DNA of 64,000 nt from Deltaproteobacteria bacterium. GTDB lineage: Bacteria > Myxococcota > Kuafuiibacteriia > Kuafuiibacteriales > Kuafuiibacteriaceae. The DNA lies in the NCBI GenBank assembly GCA_020632995.1, contig JACKEN010000008.1, positions 124,001-188,000 on the forward strand, read 5' to 3'. A program made the translations under genes and the position numbers. The notes under the pieces are model-generated. The model saw only the letters and a program-made list of their open reading frames with translations. It searched no databases and was not told the DNA's origin. Below, in pieces: positions 6,878 through 15,844 of this stretch (within the stretch, counting starts at the first letter, position 1; every line of letters starts with the position of its first letter).

Positions 6878-9664
6878 TCACCACCCGCACTCCACGCCCA
6901 CGTTCGGCGTCTGGTAGTGCATGTAGCTGCCCTCGTCGCACGTCGGGTCGGCGTTGGTGTGGTGGTACTTCACGCCGTACCAGTCCCCCACCGACGGCGA
7001 GGTGTCGTTTCCGTCGCCGTTGGTGTCGCCGCCGTGGTCGTCCCGGATCGTGGTGAGCCACGCGCCCGCGCCCACCGTGAAGGCTGCGTTGACGTAGACG
7101 TTGATGTTGCCCTCGGCGAAGAACTTCAGGGTGAGGTCCGGGCCCAGGGTCAAGTGACCGCCGCCGTCCACCGCGAGGTAGTTGCACGCGGTGACGGGAT
7201 CGCCCACCACCATCGGGACCTGCGTCACCGCCCACTGGGTGCTGGCGTTGATGTGACCGCAGCCCTCTACGAAGACCGCGTCGTAGCGGCTCGGGAGGGG
7301 CGCGGCGGCCACCCCTGAGTCGAACAGGTTGCTGTCGTCGAGGGACTGGTGGGCGTTGATGAGGAGCGGCCGGTTGGCGTCGAAGATCCGGTTCTCGGTG
7401 AACACCAGCCCCGCGGTGCCGCCCTCGGAGATGTCGACCGCGGCCGGGCCCTGGATCGACGCGTCCACCCCTTGGATGTGGGCGAAGGTGCAGCGGGTGA
7501 TCGACGCGGTGGCGCCGTCGAAGAGGCGCAGCGCGGAGGCATCGTCACCGCTCTGGGCGCCGCCCGCGTAGGTGATCAGCGCGCGGTCGAGGTTCGAGCC
7601 GCTCCGGTGGAGCCGGATGCCGGACCAGTCCCCGGCCGCGGGGGCGCTGCTCGCCCCGTCGGCGTTGGAGTCACCGCCCAGGCTGTCGTCGGCGAACGCG
7701 GTGAACGCGATCTGCTGGCTGGCTTGCGCGGTGAGGATGCCGTAGACGTCGAGGGTACCGGAGTTGAAGAACTTCACGATCACGCCGTTGGCCAGGGTCA
7801 GGTGGCCGGCCGCCTCCACCGTCACGTAGTTGCAGGCGGAGTTCGGGTCGCCGATGACGATGGGGACCCTGGTCAGCGCCCACTGTATGTCGGTGGTGAC
7901 CCGGCCGCAGCCGCCCATCACCACCGCCTGGAAGTGGTTGGCCACGGTGCCCGCCTCGTCCGTGAACGTGTTCGAGTCGTCCAGCGTGAACTTGGCGCTC
8001 ACCGAGAGCGGCACCACGTTCCCGTAGAAGCGGTTGCCCTGGATGATGGTGGCCGCGGCGGCCTCCGACGCCTCCAGCGCGGGCGGTGTGGTGATGGTCT
8101 GGGTGCTCGGGACACCGTACGCGAACACGCTGTCCACCACCCGGGCCGACCGGTCGCCGAAGATCTCGAGCATGGGGCTGTCGTTGCCGCCGCCGTAGAG
8201 GAGCCGGGCGCCTTCGAGCACGGAGCCGTTGGTGTGCAGGCGGATACCGGACCAGTCGCCGCCCGCAGGTACGCTCGAGGTACCATCACCGTTGGTGTCG
8301 CCCAGCTCGTCGTCTCGGATCGAGGTGAAGGTGGCGTGGGCGAGGAGCACCCCGAAGATGTCGAGGTTGCCCTCCGAGAAGAGCTTCACCACCGCCGGGG
8401 CCGTCGCACTCCCAACCTCGAGCTGACCTGTGGCGTCCACCGTCACGTAGTTGCACGCGCTGTTGGAGTCGCCGATGACGTAGGGCACCGCCTGGGCCGG
8501 CCAGAGGATGTTGCCGGTGAGGTGCTTGCAGCCGGCCACGAACACGCCGTTGTACTTGTTGAGGCGCGGGTTGGCGGCCGGACCGCTGAACGTGTTGGCC
8601 AGGATCGAGAACGTGGTGTTCACCCGCAGCGGGACCCGGTTGCCATAGAAGGTGTTGTCCTCGATGACCGTGCCCGCGGTGGCGTCTGCCGCCTCGAGCG
8701 CGGCCGGCCCGTCGATGGAGTCCGTCGGCGTCAGATGGTCAGTGAACAGACAGTTCGTCACCGAAGCGGAGACTTCATCGAGCCAGAGCGCGGGCCGATC
8801 GTCGGCGCCCGCATACTGGATTGCGCAGTACTTGAAGGTCGAGCCCGCGCCCGTCAGCCAGATCCCACCCCAGTCGCCGCCCGCGGGCGAGGGCTCGGAC
8901 GACGTGAAGACCACCGGCGTGTCGGCCGTGCCGCCGTCCACGTCGAGGCTGCCGGTGACGCGCAGTGAGACCCCCGGATCCAGCTTCACCACCACGCCCG
9001 CCTCGATGGTGAGGGGCGCGCTGATGTTGATGGAGTTGGTCACCTGGTAGACGCCGCCCGCCGGCCAGGTGGTGGCCACCGTGATGTCCTCGGAGATGAT
9101 GATGGCGCTGACCGCCTCGAAGGTGGCGGTCACCGTCCGGTTCGCGGTCACCGTTACGGTGCAGGATCGCGCCGCGGTGGTGTCGCAACCGGTCCAGGCG
9201 CCGAAGCTCGAACCCGCCGCCGGGGTTGCCTCTAGCGTGAGCGTCGTCCCGATCGCGACGGCCTCCTGGCAGTCGGTTCCGCAGTCGATTCCGGTGCCCG
9301 CAATCGAGCCTGCGCCGGAGCCGTCCTTCGCCACCGTCAGGGTGGCCTCACCGCCCACCAGGAAGGTCACCGACACCGTCCGGTCCTCGGTCATGGTGAC
9401 CGTGCAGGTGGTCCCGGAGGTGCTGTCGCAGCCGGTCCAGGCGCCGAAAGCCGAGCCCGTACCTGGCTCTGCAACCAGGCTTACCACCGCGCCGTCGGCG
9501 TAGCTCTCCTCGCAGTCCGTCCCGCAGCTGATGCCGGTGGCGGTGACGGTGCCCTCCCCGGCGCCACCCCGCGCCACGGTCAGGCTCCACTTGGACTCAC
9601 CGCATCCGCCCACGGCGGCGGTGACGACGACCAAAATCGGCAGTAGGTTTCGAGCTCTCTTCAT
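6878..9664 (-). CDS. Surface lipoprotein with InlB-type B-repeats and a beta-helix body
   Basis: 928 residues. The ATG is preceded by a strong ribosome binding site (AGGGAGG about 6 nt upstream), which decides the start. The lipoprotein signal ends at VGGC (Cys21). Two tandem ~75-residue units follow (for example WSLTVARGGAGEGTVTATG through FGAWTGCD and ending NRTVTATF), typical of the divergent InlB B-repeat/bacterial-repeat family. The remaining ~700 residues consist of three or four long repeats with ALEASDAT-, GDWSGIRLH- and ACNYVTVDA-type landmarks, consistent with a right-handed parallel beta-helix like those of polysaccharide-binding or lyase proteins. No catalytic residues are assignable. 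It is likely a cell-surface protein. Confidence 0.8.
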   Translation of the reverse strand: MKRARNLLPILVVVTAAVGGCGESKWSLTVARGGAGEGTVTATGISCGTDCEESYADGAVVSLVAEPGTGSAFGAWTGCDSTSGTTCTVTMTEDRTVSVTFLVGGEATLTVAKDGSGAGSIAGTGIDCGTDCQEAVAIGTTLTLEATPAAGSSFGAWTGCDTTAARSCTVTVTANRTVTATFEAVSAIIISEDITVATTWPAGGVYQVTNSINISAPLTIEAGVVVKLDPGVSLRVTGSLDVDGGTADTPVVFTSSEPSPAGGDWGGIWLTGAGSTFKYCAIQYAGADDRPALWLDEVSASVTNCLFTDHLTPTDSIDGPAALEAADATAGTVIEDNTFYGNRVPLRVNTTFSILANTFSGPAANPRLNKYNGVFVAGCKHLTGNILWPAQAVPYVIGDSNSACNYVTVDATGQLEVGSATAPAVVKLFSEGNLDIFGVLLAHATFTSIRDDELGDTNGDGTSSVPAGGDWSGIRLHTNGSVLEGARLLYGGGNDSPMLEIFGDRSARVVDSVFAYGVPSTQTITTPPALEASEAAAATIIQGNRFYGNVVPLSVSAKFTLDDSNTFTDEAGTVANHFQAVVMGGCGRVTTDIQWALTRVPIVIGDPNSACNYVTVEAAGHLTLANGVIVKFFNSGTLDVYGILTAQASQQIAFTAFADDSLGGDSNADGASSAPAAGDWSGIRLHRSGSNLDRALITYAGGAQSGDDASALRLFDGATASITRCTFAHIQGVDASIQGPAAVDISEGGTAGLVFTENRIFDANRPLLINAHQSLDDSNLFDSGVAAAPLPSRYDAVFVEGCGHINASTQWAVTQVPMVVGDPVTACNYLAVDGGGHLTLGPDLTLKFFAEGNINVYVNAAFTVGAGAWLTTIRDDHGGDTNGDGNDTSPSVGDWYGVKYHHTNADPTCDEGSYMHYQTPNVGVECGW

Positions 9665-9815
9665 ATGTGACCTCCCTGGCCGCCCCAGCGCCCATGCATC
9701 CCGCGCACCGAGGGGCACGGGCCGAGGATTTCGCAAGGTGGCCGTCTTCGGCGTGACGCAGGCTGGGCTGCACACGGGGGTAGACGCGCGGCGCGGCGCG
9801 TGATGCCATCCCTTC

Positions 9816-10502
9816 GTGAGCGATGGATCAGACCACGGCCGCAAGGCCTTCGCCGAGGCCATCTACGCCCACCAGGCTCGGGGCGATCACTACCTGTATG
9901 GGAACCAGTGGGGCGACCCCAACCACGGCACCCTGCGCTACCTCTTCGAGCGCTACGTGCGCCGTCGCAAGGTGCCCGGGAACCTCCGGCAGGTGGTGCG
10001 GCGCTACATCCAGCCGTACGTGCGGCCGGGGATGACGGTGCTCGAGATCGGCGCGGGGGGCGGGCGGTGGACGCAATTCCTCTTGCCGGCGGCGCGCATC
10101 ATCATCGTCGAGACCACCCCGGAGTTCTTCCCGTACCTCGAGGCGCGCTTCGGGCCGCGCTTCGAGTTCTACCAGAGCAGCGGGGCGGAGCTCACCGGCG
10201 TGGGCACCGGCCAGGTGGACTACGCGTTCAGCTTCGGGACCTTCGTCCACACCCCGCCCGAGGTCCTCGACGGCTACCTCGCGCACCTCCTGCGGGTGCT
10301 GCGGCCGGGCGGGCTGGCGGTGATCCAGTACGCCGACAAGAACAAGCGCGCGGCGCGCCTCCCCGGGCCGAAGGACAGCGGCTTCGCGGATCTGAACCCC
10401 CAGCGCTTCGAGGCCATGGCCACCGCGCGGGGCTTCTGGCTCCGCACCCACGACACCCGGATCCTGAACCACAGCAACGTGGCGGTGTTGGTGCGACCCT
10501 GA
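9816..10502 (+). CDS. Class I SAM-dependent methyltransferase
   Basis: GTG start; 228 residues. Motif I (TVLEIGAGGGRWTQFLL) and the following acidic strand end (IIIVETTPE), then FSFGTFVHTPPE and LLRVLRPGGLAVIQYAD, give the complete Rossmann methyltransferase order. The protein is cytoplasmic with no signal peptide. The substrate cannot be deduced. The N-terminal 70 residues (YAHQARGDHYLYGNQWGDPN) resemble those of methyltransferases tied to polysaccharide or small-molecule modification, but that is weak evidence. It is divergent from the beta-helix lipoprotein and sits 37 bp before the CheB-like gene, so the two may be co-transcribed. Confidence 0.8.
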   Translation: MSDGSDHGRKAFAEAIYAHQARGDHYLYGNQWGDPNHGTLRYLFERYVRRRKVPGNLRQVVRRYIQPYVRPGMTVLEIGAGGGRWTQFLLPAARIIIVETTPEFFPYLEARFGPRFEFYQSSGAELTGVGTGQVDYAFSFGTFVHTPPEVLDGYLAHLLRVLRPGGLAVIQYADKNKRAARLPGPKDSGFADLNPQRFEAMATARGFWLRTHDTRILNHSNVAVLVRP

Positions 10503-10539
10503 CCTCATCTTCTGCCTCGGACCGCCGACCCGGGAGAGG

Positions 10540-11562
10540 GTGAAGCGGGTCTTGATCGCGGACGGCTCGGTGGCCTTCCGCAAGCTCCTGGCCGACCACC
10601 TGCACGGGCGGCCAGATGTCGAGCTGGCCGGGCGGGCCTCTACCGGTCGCCTGGCGCTCGCCCAGCTCCGCTTCAAGCGCCCCGAGATCCTCATGCTCGC
10701 GCTCGACCTCGCCGAGCTCGACCTGAAGGAGGTCGGCGCCGCCCTCGCCGAGGGGGGCACGCCGGTGAAGGTGGTCGCGGTGGCGGCGCAGGATGGCCTG
10801 ACGCCGGCCCAGTCCGCCGCGGCCCGCAGCCTCGGCGCGGCGGAGGTGCTGGCCCGCCCCAAGACCGCGCCGGAGGAGGCTCGCTTCCTCGAGCGCTTGG
10901 ACCGCATCCTCGGCACCGTCGCTGGGCCCACCCGGGCGCCCGGCCCGGCGAGCACGCCCGCCGGCGCTCGGCCCGCACCCGGGCCGGTCTCGGTGGTGGC
11001 GATCGGGCTGTCCACCGGCGGGCCCCACGCCCTGATGGCGCTGATCCCGAAGCTCCCCAAGGACCTTGGCGTGCCGGTGCTCATCGTCCAGCACATGCCG
11101 AGCGGCTTCACCACCAACCTCGCGGCCTCCCTCGACCGGGCGAGCGCCCTGCAGGTCACGGAGGCCAAGGACGGCGACCCGCTGGAGGGGAACCGGGTCT
11201 ACCTCGCCCCCGGCGGGCTCCAGATGAAGGTGGTGCGCGCGGGTGGCGCGGTGCGCGTCGCGTTGGTGGACGACCCGCCCGAGAACCACTGCCGGCCGGC
11301 CGCCGACTACATGTTCCGCTCGGTGGCCGACGTCTACGGCCAGCGCGGCCTGGGGGTCATCATGACCGGCATGGGCGAGGACGGGGCCAAGGGCCTCGGC
11401 GCGATGCACCGCTCGGGCGCGTGGGTCCTCGGCCAGGATCAGGCCAGCTGCACGGTCTACGGCATGCCGATGCGGGCGGCCGAGGCGGGGGTGGTGGACC
11501 AGGTGGTGAGCCTGAACGACATGGCCGAGCAGATCGTGCGCCGGGTGCGCCGCAGGGCGTGA
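10540..11562 (+). CDS. CheB-type protein-glutamate methylesterase with degenerate receiver domain
   Basis: 340 residues, GTG start. The C-terminal half is a complete CheB methylesterase domain with the catalytic triad in place: Ser158 (GLSTGGP), His185 (VQHMPSGF) and Asp281 (TGMGEDG). It would demethylate or deamidate chemoreceptors. The N-terminal ~125 residues have receiver-domain spacing, but the phospho-acceptor Asp aligns with Ala54 (PEILMLALDLAELD), one of the paired N-terminal acidic residues is Gly9 (IADGS), and the conserved Lys is Arg106. Phosphorylation by a CheA kinase is therefore unlikely. No other chemotaxis gene is in the window. Family assignment is secure; loss of phospho-control is inferred from alignment by eye. 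Confidence 0.88.
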   Translation: MKRVLIADGSVAFRKLLADHLHGRPDVELAGRASTGRLALAQLRFKRPEILMLALDLAELDLKEVGAALAEGGTPVKVVAVAAQDGLTPAQSAAARSLGAAEVLARPKTAPEEARFLERLDRILGTVAGPTRAPGPASTPAGARPAPGPVSVVAIGLSTGGPHALMALIPKLPKDLGVPVLIVQHMPSGFTTNLAASLDRASALQVTEAKDGDPLEGNRVYLAPGGLQMKVVRAGGAVRVALVDDPPENHCRPAADYMFRSVADVYGQRGLGVIMTGMGEDGAKGLGAMHRSGAWVLGQDQASCTVYGMPMRAAEAGVVDQVVSLNDMAEQIVRRVRRRA

Positions 11563-11607
11563 CTGTCCCACACGGTACATAAGTGAAAGCCTGATAACCG
11601 GCCCGAA

Positions 11608-11673
11608 TTCGCAAGCGGAGCGCGCAGCCGGGCGAAGCCCGGCGGAGAGGGGTGGGACGGCTCCGCCGGCCCG
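11608..11673 (+). repeat. Dispersed repeat, copy A, with two stem-loops
   Basis: Copy A of a short dispersed repeat; copy B is at 37476-37535. The two share a 27-bp left part (one mismatch) and an identical 25-bp right part (GGGGTGGGACGGCTCCGCC and flanks). Copy A can form the hairpin GCCGGGC-GAA-GCCCGGC and a second stem GGCGGAG/CTCCGCC. It occupies most of the 118-bp gap after the CheB-like gene, directly before the WHy lipoprotein start. Confidence 0.6.
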
Positions 11674-11680
11674 GGACCAC

Positions 11681-13126
11681 ATGTATTCGAACCGCACGAC
11701 ACCCGGTTGCGTTCGTGTTAGCGCCTCCGGTGTGCAAGCTCCCCGTCGTCCCCTGACACTCCTTGCGCTGACCGCCGCGGCGTTCGTCGCGGGCGGATGT
11801 GTGAGCCTGAAGCCTCCGGAGATCACCGGCCTCCGTCTCACGAAGATGACGCCGGGGAGCTCGAACGAGGCCACCGTGAAGGTGCCGATCGAGCTGAAGA
11901 TCAAGAACCCGAACGAGAAGGAGCTCGAGATCCAGGCCGATCGCATCCGCATCGTGACCCGCGAGGGTGACAGCGAGCGCGTGCTCGGCGTGGGCGCGTT
12001 CGCGAGCCCGGTGGTGGTGGGCCCTGGCGGCGAGACCAGCAACCCGCAGCTGGTCGAGACCACCCTCGCGGTCGATCGCGACTCGTGGGACCGCGGGATC
12101 TTCACCAAGATCCGCTCCGGCGAGGCGTTCGTCACCGGCCCGGTGAAGGTGCTCTACGGGGGCAAGACCTACGAGACCACCCTCGACCTGCGGCTCCCGG
12201 GGCGCGACGCCGACCCGACGGGCGAGAGCGCCAAGGTCCTCGCGCTCGACACGAAGCTCGAGAAGCTGCGCTTCGCGTTCACCTCCCTGTCAGAGTTCAA
12301 CGTGAAGGCGGAGCTCGCGGCGAAGAGCGAGATCGGCCAGCCGATCACCTTGAAGGACGTGGTGATGACGATCGGCGCGAAGAACAGCAAGAAGCCGCTC
12401 AAGCTCACCATGCGCAAGGAGATCGAGCTCCCCGCCGACAAGGAGGCGATCGTCGAGCTCGACGGTGACGCGGACCTCGAGACCTGCGACCCGACCCTGC
12501 TCGACGACATCGAGGCGGCCGGCCGCGTGGCGGACGTGCGCATCGTGGGCGTCGCGTCCTCGCCCGGCTTCCCCGACACCGACTTCGACGAGCAGGTCGA
12601 CGTGACCTTCCCCGGCGCGGACAGCGGCGAGAAGGGCCCCGAGGTCGAGCTGGTGCGGCCGGAGCTGGCCCTGTTCACCGACGTGGTGGGCGGCTCGCAG
12701 CAGAGCTCCTCGCTCGTCGACGGGCTCGGCACGATCTCGAAGCTGACCTCGTTCCAGGAGACCCCGGTGAACTTCTCGCTCCAGAACCCGATCCCCGGGA
12801 CGATGAAGATCACCGTCAGCGACGTCATCCTGCTTGGCCCGTACAACCCGGACAAGAAGCGGCGGCTCGAGGTGGTCTCTATGGTCATGAAGGACCAGTC
12901 GCTCGCGCCGCGCGCGAAGTCCGACGTGCAGGCCACCCTGCAGCTCCTCAAGGACGGCGGGAAGGTCTGGAAGGCGGTCGCGGTCGACGCCTCGAACCAC
13001 CTGCTCACCGACTACTGCCTGTCGACGAGCTGGCAGATCACCCTGCCGGTGTTCGGGGAGATCAAGAGCGACAAGAGCTTTGGCCCCGTCTACTCGGATA
13101 GCAACGAAGACTGCAGTCGTCGCTGA
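11681..13126 (+). CDS. LEA14/WHy-like domain lipoprotein of an ABC operon
   Basis: Up to 481 residues. The ATG at 11681 lies right after a dispersed repeat; an in-frame GTG at 11732 would give a more compact lipoprotein signal (PLTLLALTAAAFVAGGC) and may be the true start. Residues ~50-180 look like a WHy/LEA14 beta-sandwich (landmarks ITGLRLTKMTPGSS, VPIELKIKNPNEKELEIQAD, VGPGGETS). A second, longer beta-rich part follows without a recognisable family. LEA-like domains are known in Gram-negative lipoproteins and may bind lipid or protein partners. It is the first of three closely spaced genes with an ABCG-like transporter and a secreted, C-terminally anchored protein, so it likely serves as the periplasmic or outer-membrane partner of that transporter. 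Confidence 0.7.
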   Translation: MYSNRTTPGCVRVSASGVQAPRRPLTLLALTAAAFVAGGCVSLKPPEITGLRLTKMTPGSSNEATVKVPIELKIKNPNEKELEIQADRIRIVTREGDSERVLGVGAFASPVVVGPGGETSNPQLVETTLAVDRDSWDRGIFTKIRSGEAFVTGPVKVLYGGKTYETTLDLRLPGRDADPTGESAKVLALDTKLEKLRFAFTSLSEFNVKAELAAKSEIGQPITLKDVVMTIGAKNSKKPLKLTMRKEIELPADKEAIVELDGDADLETCDPTLLDDIEAAGRVADVRIVGVASSPGFPDTDFDEQVDVTFPGADSGEKGPEVELVRPELALFTDVVGGSQQSSSLVDGLGTISKLTSFQETPVNFSLQNPIPGTMKITVSDVILLGPYNPDKKRRLEVVSMVMKDQSLAPRAKSDVQATLQLLKDGGKVWKAVAVDASNHLLTDYCLSTSWQITLPVFGEIKSDKSFGPVYSDSNEDCSRR

Positions 13127-13144
13127 CGGCCTCGGTACATCGAC

Positions 13145-15829
13145 GTGAATCAGCTGCTGCTCGTCCAGGACGAGGCGCCCAAAGAGATCAAGGTCGCGAG
13201 CGGGCTCATCGCGGTGATCGGGAACTCGGGCTCCGGCAAGTCGACCTTGTTTCGGCTGCTGGAGTCCGCGCTCCTGTCGGAGCGCACCATCTCGTCGCGC
13301 GAGGGCGAGAAGAACCCGCCCAAGCGGCCGACCTGGTACGTGGCGGACAACCTCGTCCAGGAGGGTGGGCAGCCGCTCCTGTCCACGCCGCAGGACAACG
13401 CGCGCGTGCACCCGACCCTCACCACGATCGGGAACGTCCTGCACTTCCTCGCGACGCTCCCGTGGTGCACGGCGCATCGACCGTCGGTGCTCGCCGCGGT
13501 CGAGGCGGGTGACCTCGCGGACCCCGAGACCCGCGCGCGGGCCGCGCTGCGCGTCGTGGGGCTCGAGGATCGCGCGGACCTGCGGGCGGGGAGCCTCTCG
13601 GGCGGTGAGAAGCGCCGGCTGCTCCTCGCGATGGACCTCGCGCTCGGGCCCAAGGTGCTCGTGGCGGACGAGCCGCTGAGTCAGCTCGACTCCGGCTCGG
13701 CCACGCGCGTCTTCGAGGCGCTCCTGCGGCAGTCGAAGGACGGGCCGGTGCTGTTCACCGTGCACCAGCCGATCGACGAGTGGCTCGAGCGCTGTGATCA
13801 GGTCTGGGTGGTCGAGCGGCCGTCGACGGTCGCGGTCGCGGTCGCGGGCAAGGACTTCGTCCGCGTCGCGGACGAGCTCCACCTCGAGCAGGACAGCACG
13901 CTCGAGAACACGTTGATGGACATCCCCAACCCGAACAAGATGACCCTGGTCGAGGTCGTCGAGGCGGTCCGCAACGTGAAGGGCGGGGAGGGCGGGCAGC
14001 CCGCCGCCTATCGGGTCCTGGCCCGGATGAAGGACCCGGCGAAGCGGGGCCCCACCGTCAACGCGCTCAGGACGCAGATGATCTTGCGGCCGCCCCCCGA
14101 GGTGCCCGCCACGGAGCGGCCGCCGGTGCAGGAGCGCCCGGCTTCGGGGCGCTGGCTGCACTCGATCTCCCACGAGATCTCGGATCAGTTCGTCGGGAAC
14201 CTCCGCAGCGGCCTCTACTGGGTGATGCTCGGGCTCTTCATCGGGGTCACGTTCTTCACCAACTTCTTCGGGGGCGCGGACTCGCTGCCCTTCGCGCTCC
14301 CGCTCGCGACCAACGCGCTGTTGGTGTCGATCCTCTTCGTCAGCACGGTGAGCGGGGTCAGGGTGTGGGCGGGGCCGGTGGCGAGCCGGATCCGCGAGCT
14401 CTACATCCGCGGGGCGAACCTCCCCGCGCTCCTCGCCGGCAAGGCCGCGCCGGCCATCCTCGAGGCGCTGCTGATCGCGGCGCTCGCGCTCATCGGCACC
14501 TGGACCCTCGAGCTCAGGGGCGCGGCGCCCGGGTGGCCGGACGCGTTCGCGAGCATCCCCTGGCTCGACTCGGTGCCGGCGGTGGTCATCCTGATGGTCT
14601 TCGTCGGCCTCACCGGCTGGGCCCAGGGGGCGACGATCTCGCTGTTGATGGCGGTGTTCGCGCAGGGCGGCGCGCTCAAGCACTTCTCGGACCCGCGGGC
14701 CGAGAAGGACAAGGAGCGCAAGCAGGAGAAGGCGCCGGCGATGGGCATGGACCCGGTGCAGCAGGCGTACTCGCTCGCGGTCCTCCTCGTGGTCGGGCAG
14801 ATCGGCCTCGGCGGCGCGTTCGGGCAGATCACCTCGGACTACGACGACATCGTGAGCGACGGCGCGACGCTGGTGGTCGACACCCTCGGGAGCCTGTCGC
14901 CGCTGAGGTGGGGCTACAACGCGGCCCTCATCTCGGAGTGGCGGCAGACGCGCTGTCGGGTGCGGCAGTTCGTGGACCAGGAGTGCGACTCGCTGATCCC
15001 GAAGCCGAAGATCTCGAACGAGTGCATCCCGGGCGGGATCGCGGACGATACGTTCACGCCGTCCACCGCGCACTGGATCGACATCAACGACCCCGCGTGC
15101 GGCCGCTCCGCCACGGAGGCGCCGACGGACGGCACGCTCGAGCCGGAGCGCCGCAACACCGTCGCGCTCTACTTCCAGGCGGGCGACGAAGAGGCGGACC
15201 GCCTCGATCGGCTGCTCGAGCGGCAGAGCCTGCTCGCGGAGCGCAAGGTGCTCCTGCCCCCGCAGGCGGCGTCCGAGGCGTTCTCGGCCCAGAGCTTCGC
15301 GAAGCTCAACGAGGTCAGAAAGGACCCCGCGGCCAAGGACCTGGCGTGCTTCCAGCGCGAGGCGAACGTCGACTACCTGTACTCGCTGACCGAGACCCTC
15401 GTCGCCAAGGGGATGATCCGGCCCGAGCTGGTCGACGTGCAGTGGTGCTGGCGCAACTGCCCCGACGTCCGCGAGGTGAAGGGGCGGTGGGAGGGCGGCC
15501 GCGTCACGCCGAGCTCGGGCGAGTTCATGCTGAAGGACTGCCCGGCGCCGGGGAGCGCGGGCGCGGACGAGGCGATGAAGAACTTCTATCGGCCGGCGGT
15601 GAGCCTGCTCGACGGGAGCACCGACTATCCCTGTCAGACGTCGGCCCACGACCTGTTCGTGGACCAGGCGCGGTTCCAGGAGGAGCTGAACGGGCTGTGC
15701 GACGCCCGCAAGCTCCTCCCGGCCGAAGAGAATCTGTTGTTCTGGATGCTCGTCGTGGCCTTCGGCTGGGGGGGCGCTGCGCTCCTGTTGGCCCTGATGT
15801 GGTCTCGCCGGGTGGCCCGGGGTGCGTGA
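13145..15829 (+). CDS. ABCG-like ABC transporter, ATPase-permease fusion
   Basis: 894 residues, GTG start. The N-terminal ATPase has Walker A GNSGSGKST (26-34), an ABCG-like helical region (HPTLTTIGNVLHFLATL), signature LSGGE (151-155), Walker B VLVADEP and an H-loop His207. The usual Q-loop Gln (YVPQDD in ABCG proteins) is not evident; the matching spot reads YVADNL. After a ~100-residue linker come about five membrane helices (roughly 355-560). A ~300-residue Cys-containing extracytoplasmic region follows, and then a final helix near 868-890 with a positive tail. ABCG-type half transporters usually move lipids or hydrophobic compounds. The large Cys-rich external domain is unusual. It lies 18 bp after the WHy lipoprotein and 15 bp before the secreted partner. 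Confidence 0.82.
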   Translation: MNQLLLVQDEAPKEIKVASGLIAVIGNSGSGKSTLFRLLESALLSERTISSREGEKNPPKRPTWYVADNLVQEGGQPLLSTPQDNARVHPTLTTIGNVLHFLATLPWCTAHRPSVLAAVEAGDLADPETRARAALRVVGLEDRADLRAGSLSGGEKRRLLLAMDLALGPKVLVADEPLSQLDSGSATRVFEALLRQSKDGPVLFTVHQPIDEWLERCDQVWVVERPSTVAVAVAGKDFVRVADELHLEQDSTLENTLMDIPNPNKMTLVEVVEAVRNVKGGEGGQPAAYRVLARMKDPAKRGPTVNALRTQMILRPPPEVPATERPPVQERPASGRWLHSISHEISDQFVGNLRSGLYWVMLGLFIGVTFFTNFFGGADSLPFALPLATNALLVSILFVSTVSGVRVWAGPVASRIRELYIRGANLPALLAGKAAPAILEALLIAALALIGTWTLELRGAAPGWPDAFASIPWLDSVPAVVILMVFVGLTGWAQGATISLLMAVFAQGGALKHFSDPRAEKDKERKQEKAPAMGMDPVQQAYSLAVLLVVGQIGLGGAFGQITSDYDDIVSDGATLVVDTLGSLSPLRWGYNAALISEWRQTRCRVRQFVDQECDSLIPKPKISNECIPGGIADDTFTPSTAHWIDINDPACGRSATEAPTDGTLEPERRNTVALYFQAGDEEADRLDRLLERQSLLAERKVLLPPQAASEAFSAQSFAKLNEVRKDPAAKDLACFQREANVDYLYSLTETLVAKGMIRPELVDVQWCWRNCPDVREVKGRWEGGRVTPSSGEFMLKDCPAPGSAGADEAMKNFYRPAVSLLDGSTDYPCQTSAHDLFVDQARFQEELNGLCDARKLLPAEENLLFWMLVVAFGWGGAALLLALMWSRRVARGA

Positions 15830-15844
15830 GTATTGGAGGAGACG

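Noticed and set aside
6871..6880. Palindrome TGAGGCCTCA as a regulatory site
   Set aside because: It is simply two convergent TGA stops around GGCC, too short for a terminator or operator.
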